DNA from: Alisma plantago-aquatica
Lineage: Eukaryota > Streptophyta > Magnoliopsida > Alismatales > Alismataceae
NCBI GenBank assembly: GCA_963693085.1
Contig: OY856410.1
Span: 1,330,286,804-1,330,350,803, forward strand
Direction: 5' to 3'
DNA length: 64,000 nt
This document shows, piece after piece, positions 33,435 through 43,479 of this stretch. A model generated the notes under the pieces. The model was given only the letters and a program-made list of their open reading frames with translations. It ran no database searches and was not told the origin of the DNA. The first letter of the stretch is position 1; each line of letters opens with the position of its first letter. Made by a program: the position numbers and the translations under genes.

Positions 33435-33446
33435 CCCCTTTTTATA
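33435..33446 (-). promoter_or_regulatory. internal TATA box, TATAAAAAGGGG
   Basis: On the minus strand TATAAAAAGGGG lies 18 bp after the last hairpin of the internal array and about 135 bp before ATG 33301. It is nearly identical in sequence and setting to the box at 2488-2498, pointing to an internal promoter. Confidence 0.6.
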
Positions 33447-33463
33447 ACATTCCAGCGACCAGG

Positions 33464-33743
33464 TCGGTCGACGATTCGTCGACCGAGCGTCCGCAACGGT
33501 CATGTTGCAGACGCGCCACTCGGCTCCCCAACGGTCAAAATAACGGTCATAAACGGTCATAACGGTCGGTTTATAACGGTCGTATCCAACGGCTATTTCT
33601 CGGTCGAACAATTGTCGACCGACATTGTCTCGGTCGAGCATTTGTCGACCGAAAGTTCGTCCGATATTAAGTCTGTTTAGATTCTGTCGGTCGAGAGAGA
33701 TGGGCTGACCGAGCGGTTCTCGGTCGACGAATTCGTCGACCGA
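33464..33743 (-). repeat. internal hairpin array upstream of the accessory ORF
   Basis: Five CGGTCGA hairpins at 33464-33486, 33599-33652 (two) and 33686-33743 (two; one arm degraded as GGGCTGACC). Between them lies a GC-rich AACGGTCAT direct-repeat cluster (33512-33592). The set reads like a copy of the LTR's upstream region placed in front of the ORF. Confidence 0.85.
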
Positions 33744-34688
33744 CAGACTTACTGAGTTCAACTTTTGAGACTGAATTTTAATGCAGATCATAGATCATTT
33801 TTGTAGAGCATGTATATGGATATTCCGAGGGAGTAATGTTGTTTTGTTTTTGAAAATTTTTAAGGCTTTAAATTTTTGATTCTATTAAAGATATGCTAAG
33901 AGTAAGTCTAATAAATTGATGTTCAAATAAACAATCTTTTGTCAAAGTTTATTTTAGGTCGCCCTTGACTACGACCGTGGCGCCCCTTGGTCAAATTTTA
34001 TTTTAACCAAGAGGCATATTCTGCAGGTTTCCAGGATAAACATTCATATATGAAGTATAAGTTCTGCAGATATCTTATGAGTATCAATTTTGAGGCTCAT
34101 TTAAAGTGTACCAATTATGAGAAATTAATAAGGGCATCAAATATGATGAAGTATATTCAAGAATAATATCCATTCATGAATTACAGATTATTTTGGACTA
34201 ATTCAAATATGATGAAGCATATTAAGTGATGCTTAATATAAGAGCACAATGAATATGTTCAAAAAATCAATTTGAAACATTTTATTCATTTCAAGTATAA
34301 AAGCATGATTAAATAAGCTTTATCAATTCAATATTTATTCCATATAATCTTTCAAGAATAATTTCCACATATAGTGTATCTTAAAAAAAAATTTTACAGC
34401 AGTAAAAAAATCAGTGATATGCTCGGTCGACAATTGCTCGACCGAGGTTCACTCGGTCGACAACTTCTCGACCGATCAATTTTCTGGAAAACTTTCAGAA
34501 ATTTATTTCAAGTGCACCATAGGCTGTATCTAAATCAACTATTTCAAAGATCAGTTTGAGATAAGACATATGTGTATTAGAGTGATACTTAAATTTTGAT
34601 TTTGTTATCCCTATATGTTAAGTTGAGATAGACATAAGGATATGCAAATTAAGATCTTTTGGTCATATCTCAACTTAGTCTAATCAAT
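33744..34688 (-). other. copia-2 spacer between gag and accessory ORF
   Basis: AT-rich with no gene. It holds a hairpin pair at 34422-34475, shared in position with copia-1 (13267-13322), and a conserved GACCAAGGGGCG block near 33980 also shared with copia-1 near 13800. Confidence 0.65.
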
Positions 34689-35657
34689 TTAATTTGGGGG
34701 TTTTGGAACCCATACCATCTCAACATTCTTTTTCTTGTATGGGCATGAAAAAGAATAATGTCCAAGGCGTGAGCAATAATGGCAACAAATTGAATCAACC
34801 TCAAGCCTTTTTCTATGATTTTGCCATGTGTTGTCATTGGGTGAGGGTGTCCTTTTGGGTACATATATGGGTTGATAGGTTTGTGGCTTACTCCGACTAG
34901 GTTGTTTATGTGATTTTTCTTTAGGTTTATAACCCAGTCCTCTTCTCCCTATTTGATGATAGGAGTTATCCAATATTTTATCAAGGATTCCATTGTTATT
35001 TAACCTACTAACTTCTCGTTGTAACTTAACGATCTCATCCATTCTATTCTTAATATCTAGTTTTGCTTGATCTAGATTGGATGATAAAGAATTTCTTTCT
35101 TTTACTATATTGTCATAATCTACATGTGTACACAAAATAGGTTGTTTTTGAAGGTCATTTAACTTTGCAAGTAATTCAACCTTTTCTTGATATACAAGAT
35201 CATAATTTGTTTCTAGAGTAAAAATCTTTACTTCACTATTACTTAGAGATGATTTCAAAGTACGGTTTTCAGAAGCAATGTCATCTTTTTCGAAACCAAG
35301 AGTATTCAATTTAGCATATAAATCGTCATTTTCAGATGTAAGAGCAAAAAGTCTAGCATTTAACTCATCGTTTGTTTTACTATATTTCTTTAATTTCTTC
35401 TTGCACTCAATATACTTATTGTGAGTTTCTTCAAGACTAGAAATTAGCTCTTCTTTTGATAAATCAAAAAGGCTTACCTCTTCTTCTTCTTCCTCATTGG
35501 TTGTAGCAATGAAACAATTTTTATGGACCTCTTTCTTCTTTTCTTTCCATGGGCAGCCGATTGTTGTATGGTTTGTTCCTAAACACCAATTGCAGCTTGT
35601 TGAAAGTTTGTCCAAGTTGCTCCTTCGTCTGTGGTCGTAGTTACCTCCTCCCTTCAT
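34689..35657 (-). CDS. copia-2 truncated gag with two zinc knuckles and coiled coil
   Basis: Intact 322-aa ORF starting 33 bp after the primer site. Residues ~22-35 form an intact CX2CX4HX4C knuckle (CNWCLGTNHTTIGC). A long Glu/Lys/Leu/Asn coiled coil spans ~60-225. A second CX2CX4HX4C knuckle (CHYCSRLGHYSFSC) lies near 288-301, followed by VWVPKPPN. It is homologous to the copia-1 ORF at 12206-13126, but keeps the Cys lost there and has ~16 extra residues in the coil. It corresponds to the middle of a copia gag-pol polyprotein, lacking the capsid-like start and every enzyme. It probably binds the element's RNA or assists packaging by a helper. Confidence 0.82.
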   Translation of the reverse strand: MKGGGNYDHRRRSNLDKLSTSCNWCLGTNHTTIGCPWKEKKKEVHKNCFIATTNEEEEEEVSLFDLSKEELISSLEETHNKYIECKKKLKKYSKTNDELNARLFALTSENDDLYAKLNTLGFEKDDIASENRTLKSSLSNSEVKIFTLETNYDLVYQEKVELLAKLNDLQKQPILCTHVDYDNIVKERNSLSSNLDQAKLDIKNRMDEIVKLQREVSRLNNNGILDKILDNSYHQIGRRGLGYKPKEKSHKQPSRSKPQTYQPIYVPKRTPSPNDNTWQNHRKRLEVDSICCHYCSRLGHYSFSCPYKKKNVEMVWVPKPPN

Positions 35658-35690
35658 TCTTCAAGACCTGGTTAGGGTTCCTTGAAGCCT

Positions 35691-35702
35691 GCTCTGATAC
35701 CA
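35691..35702 (-). promoter_or_regulatory. copia-2 primer-binding site
   Basis: Minus strand TGGTATCAGAGC, two bases inside the 5' LTR; initiator tRNA-Met primer site. Confidence 0.9.
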
Positions 35703-35704
35703 AT

Positions 35705-37116
35705 TGAAAACTACTAGAGGGGGGGGGGTGAATAGAGTTTTATAGAAAATTTAACAATTTTGAACTCAAGCAACCACAAAGAAAAATATTGGACAAGGAG
35801 ACACAAGGGTTTAGAGTGGTTCCTTCCTTAGCAAATACTAAGGTAGTCAGTCCACTACCCGGTTGCTTACCCAACCGGGATTTGAAAAGAAATTTATTTT
35901 ATTACCTCTCAAGGAATTACATAAAATACAATCTCTTTTCCCTAAACCCTTCAAGCAGCCTTCACCTAGAAGTAATCGCCCAACTCGAAGCAGCCTTCCC
36001 TTGAAGTAAATGCACCAACTCCCGTTGCACCAGCCTTCTGAAGTAGCTTCCCGTGCGATAGCCTTCTTGAAGTAGCTTAAAGTCCCCTTCTCCTCCGAGA
36101 AGTCAACCCTCTCCAATCCGCAACCTCCAACCCTAGGAGTAGCAAGGAGAGTACAAAGAATAAATAGGAACAAGAAAGAAATAGAGCAATTACAACTTAT
36201 CCTTTAAGCCCGAGGCTTGATATGCCTAGATCAAGCGTAAGATCTCCTAGCCAAGTATGTGAACTTGTAATTGCTGTGGGTAGGAGAATCTAGCCTATAG
36301 GACACGAGATTGAGCTAAGGAGAATGTAGGCCAATGATCACAGTGCTCAAATTGCTTGCAAAAGATTGCTCAAGTATGCTCAAGTGTATTCCCAAATGTA
36401 ACAAGTAAGTTCTAGTGTCCTATGGCTTGTCCTATTTATAGGAATGGCCTAAGTATGCTTAAGGACGTTCTAGACAACTTCTAGGGGTTTCTAAGTGCTT
36501 AACTAGCCGTTAGGTACAAAGTTGTTGCTTTAACAACGGCTAATTAATTTATTCTGCAGTTGCTGCCAGAGACCATCTCGGTCGAGGAATGGTCGACCGA
36601 GACATCTACTCGGTCGAAGTTTTGTCGACCGACAGGCTCTCTGGATTAACGTTCATTTGCAACTGCCAACTACTTTGTCTGTTGTGTCTAACGGCTACTT
36701 TGGATCTTTCTCGGTCGAGAAGATGGTCGACCGAGAGTGTCTCGGTCGAGGAGTTTGTCGACCGAGAATGATCCAGTTTCAAGATTTCAATTTAAGCATT
36801 AATTATATGTGTGAGTGTGCAAAGGTGATCCTAATTAACTGGGATGACATGTCTAACTATGGTGTTTGGCTAAGGAAAAATCTAACGCTTGATTTACATG
36901 CAAATCTAAGTACTTGTACATTATACATTTGTACAAGTTTTACAATATTGATTACATTGCATGAAAATATAACTAAGTAAGCTCTTAGATTTTCCCTTGC
37001 TACTTTGTCATCCTGCTTAGTCCTGCACACTTAAGTAGCTTGTTAGATTAATAAGAATGAAATGTTTGTCACCATCGAAACAAAGGGATTTATCATAATA
37101 TCCAATTTATCCAACA
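35705..37116 (-). repeat. copia-2 5' LTR
   Basis: 1412 bp, about 99.5% identical by eye to 29366-30776. Hairpin array at 36577-36766 and minus-strand TATAAATA at 36433-36440. Confidence 0.9.
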
Positions 37117-37121
37117 ATAAC

Positions 37122-38212
37122 AAGATCACAATTATGATTAAGTGGTTATAATCCCTTTATATGTACCAAGGTATATAATGTGATGATGCCACCTAAGTCA
37201 CTAATGCATCAAGAAAGGCATTAAGGATGCATATATTATTAAGGCTAGATGATTACAGATTAGGGTTTTAGGTCAACATGACCTTTACATGTTGTATCAT
37301 CCTTGGGGGTGCACTAGCTTCATATACATTTTGCCAATAAGGTGACATAGTCAACATTATGTGCATTCACTATTTGTGATGAGTAAATCATTATAATGTG
37401 CATCAAGGATACATTTAGGTTCAAGACTATGAACTGTCCCTACATGACTTATTACATATTCATGTGTTTATAAACAAACAAGATGAATTACAATTATAAT
37501 TTTTTTCCCAACACATAACCATATATAAGTTTACTAATCTAAAAGATTAGGGTTTCCAAAATAGAGTACTCAATTTCAAATTTATTAAGGGACTCGACCC
37601 CCTTAAAGAGGATTTTGTCCTCGAAATCAGCAACTCTAAAATCTATCAAGGTATTACTATTGCTATTGTTTGAAAGGATTGACTTAGTCAAACTAAGAGT
37701 GATTCTAAACATATATGAGGTTCAACTACTATCAAACTTCAAAATTCAGTATAGGGTGCACTAACCCTTAAACATGGAAGTCTAGAACTCCCATATGGTA
37801 CTTAAGATTTACAAGATGATTTTGTTTAGTAAATCACATAATCATACAATGTTTCCTAAGTGTATTCAACAATAAGTTAATATGCCCAAATGTAGGGTAT
37901 TTTTTAGCTGTATGTATCAGATCAGGCCAGGCGAGGTCATATGAGCATGGGCGTCCCCGTAAACCAAGCTAGTGGCGCAAATGAAAATATTGCCAGTCCC
38001 CAAGCTCTGACCTTTCTAGACACCATCACTTTCATCTTCTTGCTCTAGTATCTTCTCAATAGACAATTCTCTAAAAAGTTGACAATTTTTATTTCTATTA
38101 TGATCCTAATTCATTGTTTGTCAACTCTAAGGTGAAAACTTTCTAAAGGAAGCTATATGAGGTGAGCGGTTCTATCTAGGAGACAAATTGAGTTAGTCAA
38201 GACTTCGACTAA
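37122..38212. other. gypsy LARD internal sequence, right part
   Basis: AT-rich, no coding signal. A CCCCTTAAAGAGGATTTTGTCC block near 37600 echoes the sequence at 28567-28590, hinting at an internal copy of the region next to the polypurine tract. Confidence 0.5.
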
Positions 38213-38230
38213 CTTGATTCTCTAATACCA
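38213..38230 (-). promoter_or_regulatory. degenerate primer-binding site of the LARD-like element
   Basis: On the minus strand TGGTATTAGAGAATCAAG lies three bases after the LTR end. It matches TGGTATCAGAGC at 10 of 12 positions. Confidence 0.6.
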
Positions 38231-38233
38231 TGC

Positions 38234-41200
38234 TGTAAAGACATATTCTCTACTAAATAATCATGGTAGACAAAATCATCAATAGTGTAGCAGTGAAAGT
38301 TAAAACTTGACTTTATTCAAAATGTATAAAGTGTACTTTGTAAAATTTCCCAAAAAGGTGTAAAACAATATACATACAAGGATCTAGGTAAAGGAAGACT
38401 AAAAATACTTCAAAGTGTATCCAAACAAAAACAACTTCATATATTTAGGCAGCTAAGTCCATGCTAGATATTCACTCTCTCCTTAGCCTTAGGCTGGTCC
38501 ATCAACCTTCTGATGTGTACTCTGATCCTAGCCTGGGTGGTTGGGATCACCCAGCAAGAGAGAGAAAAAGTATGTGTTATTCAAGAGAAATAGGACAATT
38601 AAATAATCTAAAGCATTGCAATATAAAATATTCTCTACACTAAGAGATTTCAAAAGAAATGAGGCAAGTATATGAATAAGAGAGAGAAGACTGCCATAAT
38701 CAATTAACAAAATTAATCACTTATCATGAATATATTAAGACACAAAGTCATATCATTGTAGGGTGAGGAACCGACCGGACCTACACCAAGAGGAGAAGGG
38801 AATTTACACATCCCAAACCTCAAAATATATATAATGTGACAAGGGGACTAAAACCCCAGTGCCTGGCATGAGGACTAAAACCTCAGTGCCCAATGGGTGG
38901 TTTGTACTCATGTATACTACATTGTCATTTGGCCAAAAATACATCATGCTAATAGTTCACTTGGCATTAGTGAGAAATATAAACAAAGTTGCATCATAGC
39001 AAATGGGAATAAAACCCAACAAGTAATCCAATAGGTAAAGCAACATTGGCAATTCAAGTAATATCCAAGTATTTCAATAAAGGAGCCAACATAAACATTA
39101 GAATAATCAAATAGATGGGCCACAATGGCAATAGAAACATTAAATAGTAAATAGACAAATAAAGGCATTAGAGGATATCAAGGCTAGCACATATTGAAGG
39201 TTGGGTTGGATAAACACCCGACTGAAGAATAGGTTGATTGCACATTTACATTCCAAATTCATCATTCTTTGGTAAATAAGTTTCACAAATGAAATAGGCT
39301 TTACATATGAAATCGGATTCATATATGAAATAGGCTTCACATATGAAATAGGCTTCACATACCTTAGATTTTATTCACAAACATAACTTTCATCAAGTTG
39401 ATTGTATCACCATCCATATTTCCCTAGTTACAATTATTACCATGTATTAGAATGTGTTAAGAATAAAGATAAAAGGAAAAACCCATTTTTAAACCTTTTA
39501 AACCTTTGATTTGAGACCCAAAACATAGACCAAGGCATTACTTAGACTTTAGTGATTAGGAAAACATATTTTATTTTGCAAATTGGACTTAAAATGAATT
39601 ATTTATGCATTTTAGAACATTTAAATCATCAAAAAAGTATATTATGAAAATTTTGAAAAATAATTTGGAATCAGGCTTCAAAAACCACAAAATTGAATTC
39701 TACTTGAAAAATTCTTTCCAACGACATTTTTTTTGCATTTTTCTAACATTCAAGTGATTTTCTACGAATTTATGAATTTCGGCCAATAGAAAATGAGATA
39801 ATTGCCACGTGGGAAAGTTGGTCAGTGCCAAGGGGAGGAGGGTGGAAAGACCAAAATGGCAGTGAAAAAAAAGAGCGAATTGAAGAGCACAGAGGGGTAG
39901 AACTATAAAAACCACTCGGCCTTGCGTTGAGGTCCCAACTTGCGAAGTTGGGAAAATATGCAATTCTCAACCAAATTAGGCGTATAGGTACTCGAAACGT
40001 AGGGAATTTAACTATGAACGTAAATACAGGTTAATTTTGCTTCTGGTCGCTCCTAGATCCATGAAAAAGCTATGCACCGTTGGTATCAGTTGGGGTTTGT
40101 GGCAGCTTTAGGTGGTCTCTTCGGGCAAATTCGTTGGAGGTAAAGCTTGCTTGTGGTTTGACGTAGGTAGGAAGGGTGGTATTTATATGTGAGGTGGTGT
40201 GTGGAAGAGATGAGGTAGAGGAGTGAAAAAGTCATGGCCAGTGCATGGTGGCATTTGGGATACAGTTCATGGGATAGGATGAGCCATGTATCATTCTATT
40301 CAGTGGAGAAAAATGAATCCAACACAAGTTAAATCTTGCAAAGCGGTGGAGAGGAGAGGAAGAACGGACCGCATGAGTTGAGGGGGTGGTTTGTTCGGTT
40401 GGTCGGAGGTAGAAGAAAACTTTTCGGCCATTGGATGTGGGCCTAGGCTCATGTGAGCCATTGGATGCACTCTCTAGGTAAAGGGGGGCACGACAGTCCA
40501 AAAAATTACAGACTTTGGCTTAAAAGAGGTGTATAAATGACATTTTAATCAATGTAATGTCACACTTTATTAAGAACTTGTTTAATGCATTTGGGGGGTC
40601 AAATGAGGTCCAAAAGACACCAAATTTTAACCACATGCTCAAATTAATGTATATAGAGATTCTATACAATAGTTTCACATTTAACACATATTTTGGCCCT
40701 TAAATAAATCTTTGCCCATCAAAGTATATATTAACACATTAAAATGGATGAGCTATATGAAAGGACTCCTTTTAATGAAACATGAGAGTAAATTTCGAGC
40801 TAACAAACACATATTGATTTCAATAATCAATTATCACCAAATTACTATCTTTTCATGAATTAAAATTATATTTGAGGAGAGAGAAACAGTTAAGTGAATT
40901 ATTCTCATTTATTATGTCAAACATATATCATTACTCATATCTTATCCAAAAAGGTCACATTAACACTAATTTAACATTATCCACAAAGTATATGTCATTA
41001 ATGGACATACTGCATTATTAACCCCCATTATCACATTAAGTGGGCAATTTGTGCAAACATCCCTCTATTTTCATAAATGAGGGCAATTATACATTTCATC
41101 CTCAATGAGGCTCAAATTGCACATGGAGGCTAGAAAGGATACAAAAGAAGTGAAATTTATGAAAAAGGTCCCAAAAGGACTAGAAAGCAACTAAAATCTT

Positions 41201-41277
41201 AAAATATGGGTAAATTGCAAAGAGAATCTTGAAATTGGGTAAATTGCGAAAAGGTCCTTGAAATTCAGTTTGTTACA
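38234..41277 (-). repeat. 5' LTR of the LARD-like gypsy element
   Basis: 3044 bp, collinear with 25480-28560 along its length with scattered substitutions and small indels. Minisatellite counterpart at 39282-39361. Confidence 0.85.
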
Positions 41278-41282
41278 TGCAT

Positions 41283-43479
41283 CTAAGGGACCCGACTACG
41301 AGCAACTTGCAACAACGCGGCTGGTGAGTGCAAAAATTTCAAGGACCGTGAGCTACCCCCGGGCCCGAGTGATCGAGTCGGCCCAATTGACGCCCTTTTG
41401 GGTAAATCCTTCCCAAAAATTCAATATTTAGTTTCTTGATTTTAAAACCTTCATAACTTCCTTGGTAATAATCCAAATACCCTGATGTTATATATCATTT
41501 TGAGCAAAACAATGCCATCTTTGCAATGAGACTATGACATATTGTTGATTTTTTCCCTATCTCCCCTAGATTACTATGAATGCATCTCTTATGAGTATGT
41601 TGACATTAATGACTCGTCATCATGTTTCTACCTTGTATGCTTATGGTCCCTAATTACTCTAATCCCTTAAATTAGTAAGTTTAGTTCAATATTTCTATGT
41701 TATAGATCTTTGACCATCTACATGAACCCTAGTGATCACCTTAAACTTCCATGGCTAGCATTGCTACAAAAATGGCTCTTTATGTGTTTAATGATGCAAA
41801 TGGATCATATATGGAGTCTAGGACCTAATTGCTTATCATGTAATGGTTGAATTTCGAATTCAGTAATATTCCTAATATATATTCTATATTTGACTAAGGA
41901 TTTGTTTCCTTTTAACTAGATGTAAATCATGTGACCTAAAAGACTCACCTTTGTACACTATGACGCCCTATTATATGATGTTTTGTACTTATAGCCTTGC
42001 ATCCTTAATCTTTATGAAATGTGGAACCCAAGTGCTCAAACCTATATTGTGAACCTCAAATCAATCCTCAGAATGACTTATAAGACAAATTTCTTCATAA
42101 CGTCATCATATGCATGTATGACATACATTTGACGATTAATGTGATGGTAATGCGTGTGTTAATTGTTGGACTCTAACCTTCGTAGATATTGATCCAATTC
42201 TATTTATGATATCTTAATGACTCTAATTAGTAGAATCATCATGTTTTAGATCTACATCTTAACTTGTTCTATTTAATGCATCTATGACTTGGATACATGA
42301 CTTGATTTCATGATTTGATCTAGTATAGCTAGTTATGATCTTGCATGTTTAAATGATGATGATAAGCTAAATTCATGCTTCTCTAACTCCAAATTAGAGA
42401 TGATATGGCCCTTGTATCTAACCTAACGTGGATGGTTTACTTAGATCTAGGACCTAATGTTGATCCATAAACTATGATTGAATAACAAAATTCACATTGG
42501 AAGTTTGGAACTAAGTTTCAAATACATGAAACCTAGATCATGGGAATCATCCACATGACTCATATGATGCTTTTTTAACTCAAACTCTATCAAATCTAAT
42601 ACACCATGCTATATCTTTTCCTTGTGATGTACCGTTGGTTTGGATAATCTCTAAGACCCAACTCATGAATCATAACTCGAAAGGTACGCTTACTCTCTTG
42701 ACCCTACTATGGTATTGGCTTGTTGGTATGTATGCTCGTATGAATGCTTGGCTAGTAATTACTTGTTCAAGCTATTTGTTCCCTATGACTAGTATGTTCA
42801 TTTTTCCTGACATACGTTGAAAAAACCCTAGACATAATTGAACTTGTCTATTATACAAACTTAGTGTACCTGTCTGTATTCTTGAGGTAAGGGTACAAGG
42901 TTGGGTGCCTTATTGGAGATGTCCAGGTAAGGAAGACCATGTTGATAAAAAAAAGGGTTGGCTAATCTTGAGCACCCTTATGGACCCTTCCAATGGGAAG
43001 CTGGTCAATGGCCATAATATGTTGTTGAGTATAATGGAAATGCACTTAAAACACTTTACATAAAATATTGTTGTTAAGTGTTCTCACCTTGTCTATACTT
43101 CTTGCTTTATATGATGTTTCTAGCCAAGAAATTTTTATTATACTCTTAAATTGTTTAATTGTCCTTTATAGAATGCTTAATTCTTTAGCATTAGTATGTT
43201 TTGTTTATCGAATTTGTAGTTGCCAAATGAAGATCTATTGCACTCAAGACTGTAAGCTCTGAAATGAAATTACAAATGGGTATGCTTGAATCTCGAAATG
43301 GGTACACATATCTTTACCATTTTTAGTATCTTGTTAAATCTCATTTTTATTGCTTTTACATATATATTGTGTGTGAAATATCGACCCATTCCATGGACAA
43401 ACTCCCAGGACCACTCGCCTTTGGCTCTATAGCCATTAGGAGTGTGGACTTAGGGTAATAAACAGATCCATGAGAGATA
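41283..43479. other. no recognisable gene
   Basis: The first ~120 bp are GC-rich (GACTACGAGCAACTTGC, then CCCCCGGGCCCGAG); the rest is AT-rich with stops in all frames. It continues the target sequence left of 25480 and probably contains a degraded LTR or the lost end of the pol remnant to its right. No integrase or chromodomain could be read. Confidence 0.4.

Larger units (their letters stand above)
29366..37116 (-). mobile_element. copia-2: young copia element with an extra ORF
   Basis: LTRs lie at 29366-30776 and 35705-37116. The exact target duplication ATAAC occurs at 29361-29365 and 37117-37121. The primer site (GCTCTGATACCA on the plus strand, 35691-35702) and polypurine tract (CCCCCTTTTT at 30781) fit minus-strand transcription. 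By eye the LTRs differ at about seven substitutions in 1411 bp (~0.5%), so the insertion is recent. It encodes a truncated gag and an accessory protein but no enzymes, so it depends on a helper element. It is a relative of copia-1, with LTRs alignable throughout. Confidence 0.93.
25480..41277 (-). mobile_element. non-coding gypsy-type (LARD-like) element with 3-kb LTRs
   Basis: LTRs at 25480-28560 and 38234-41277 lie in the same orientation. The target duplication TGCAT is exact (25475-25479 and 41278-41282). On the minus strand a primer-like site TGGTATTAGAGA follows the right LTR and a polypurine tract AAGGGGTGGAGTG precedes the left LTR, so transcription runs right to left. Without copia-2 the internal region is about 1.9 kb and has no gag or pol. 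The LTRs differ by several percent by eye, so this is an old insertion. It must have moved using proteins supplied by another element. Confidence 0.85.
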
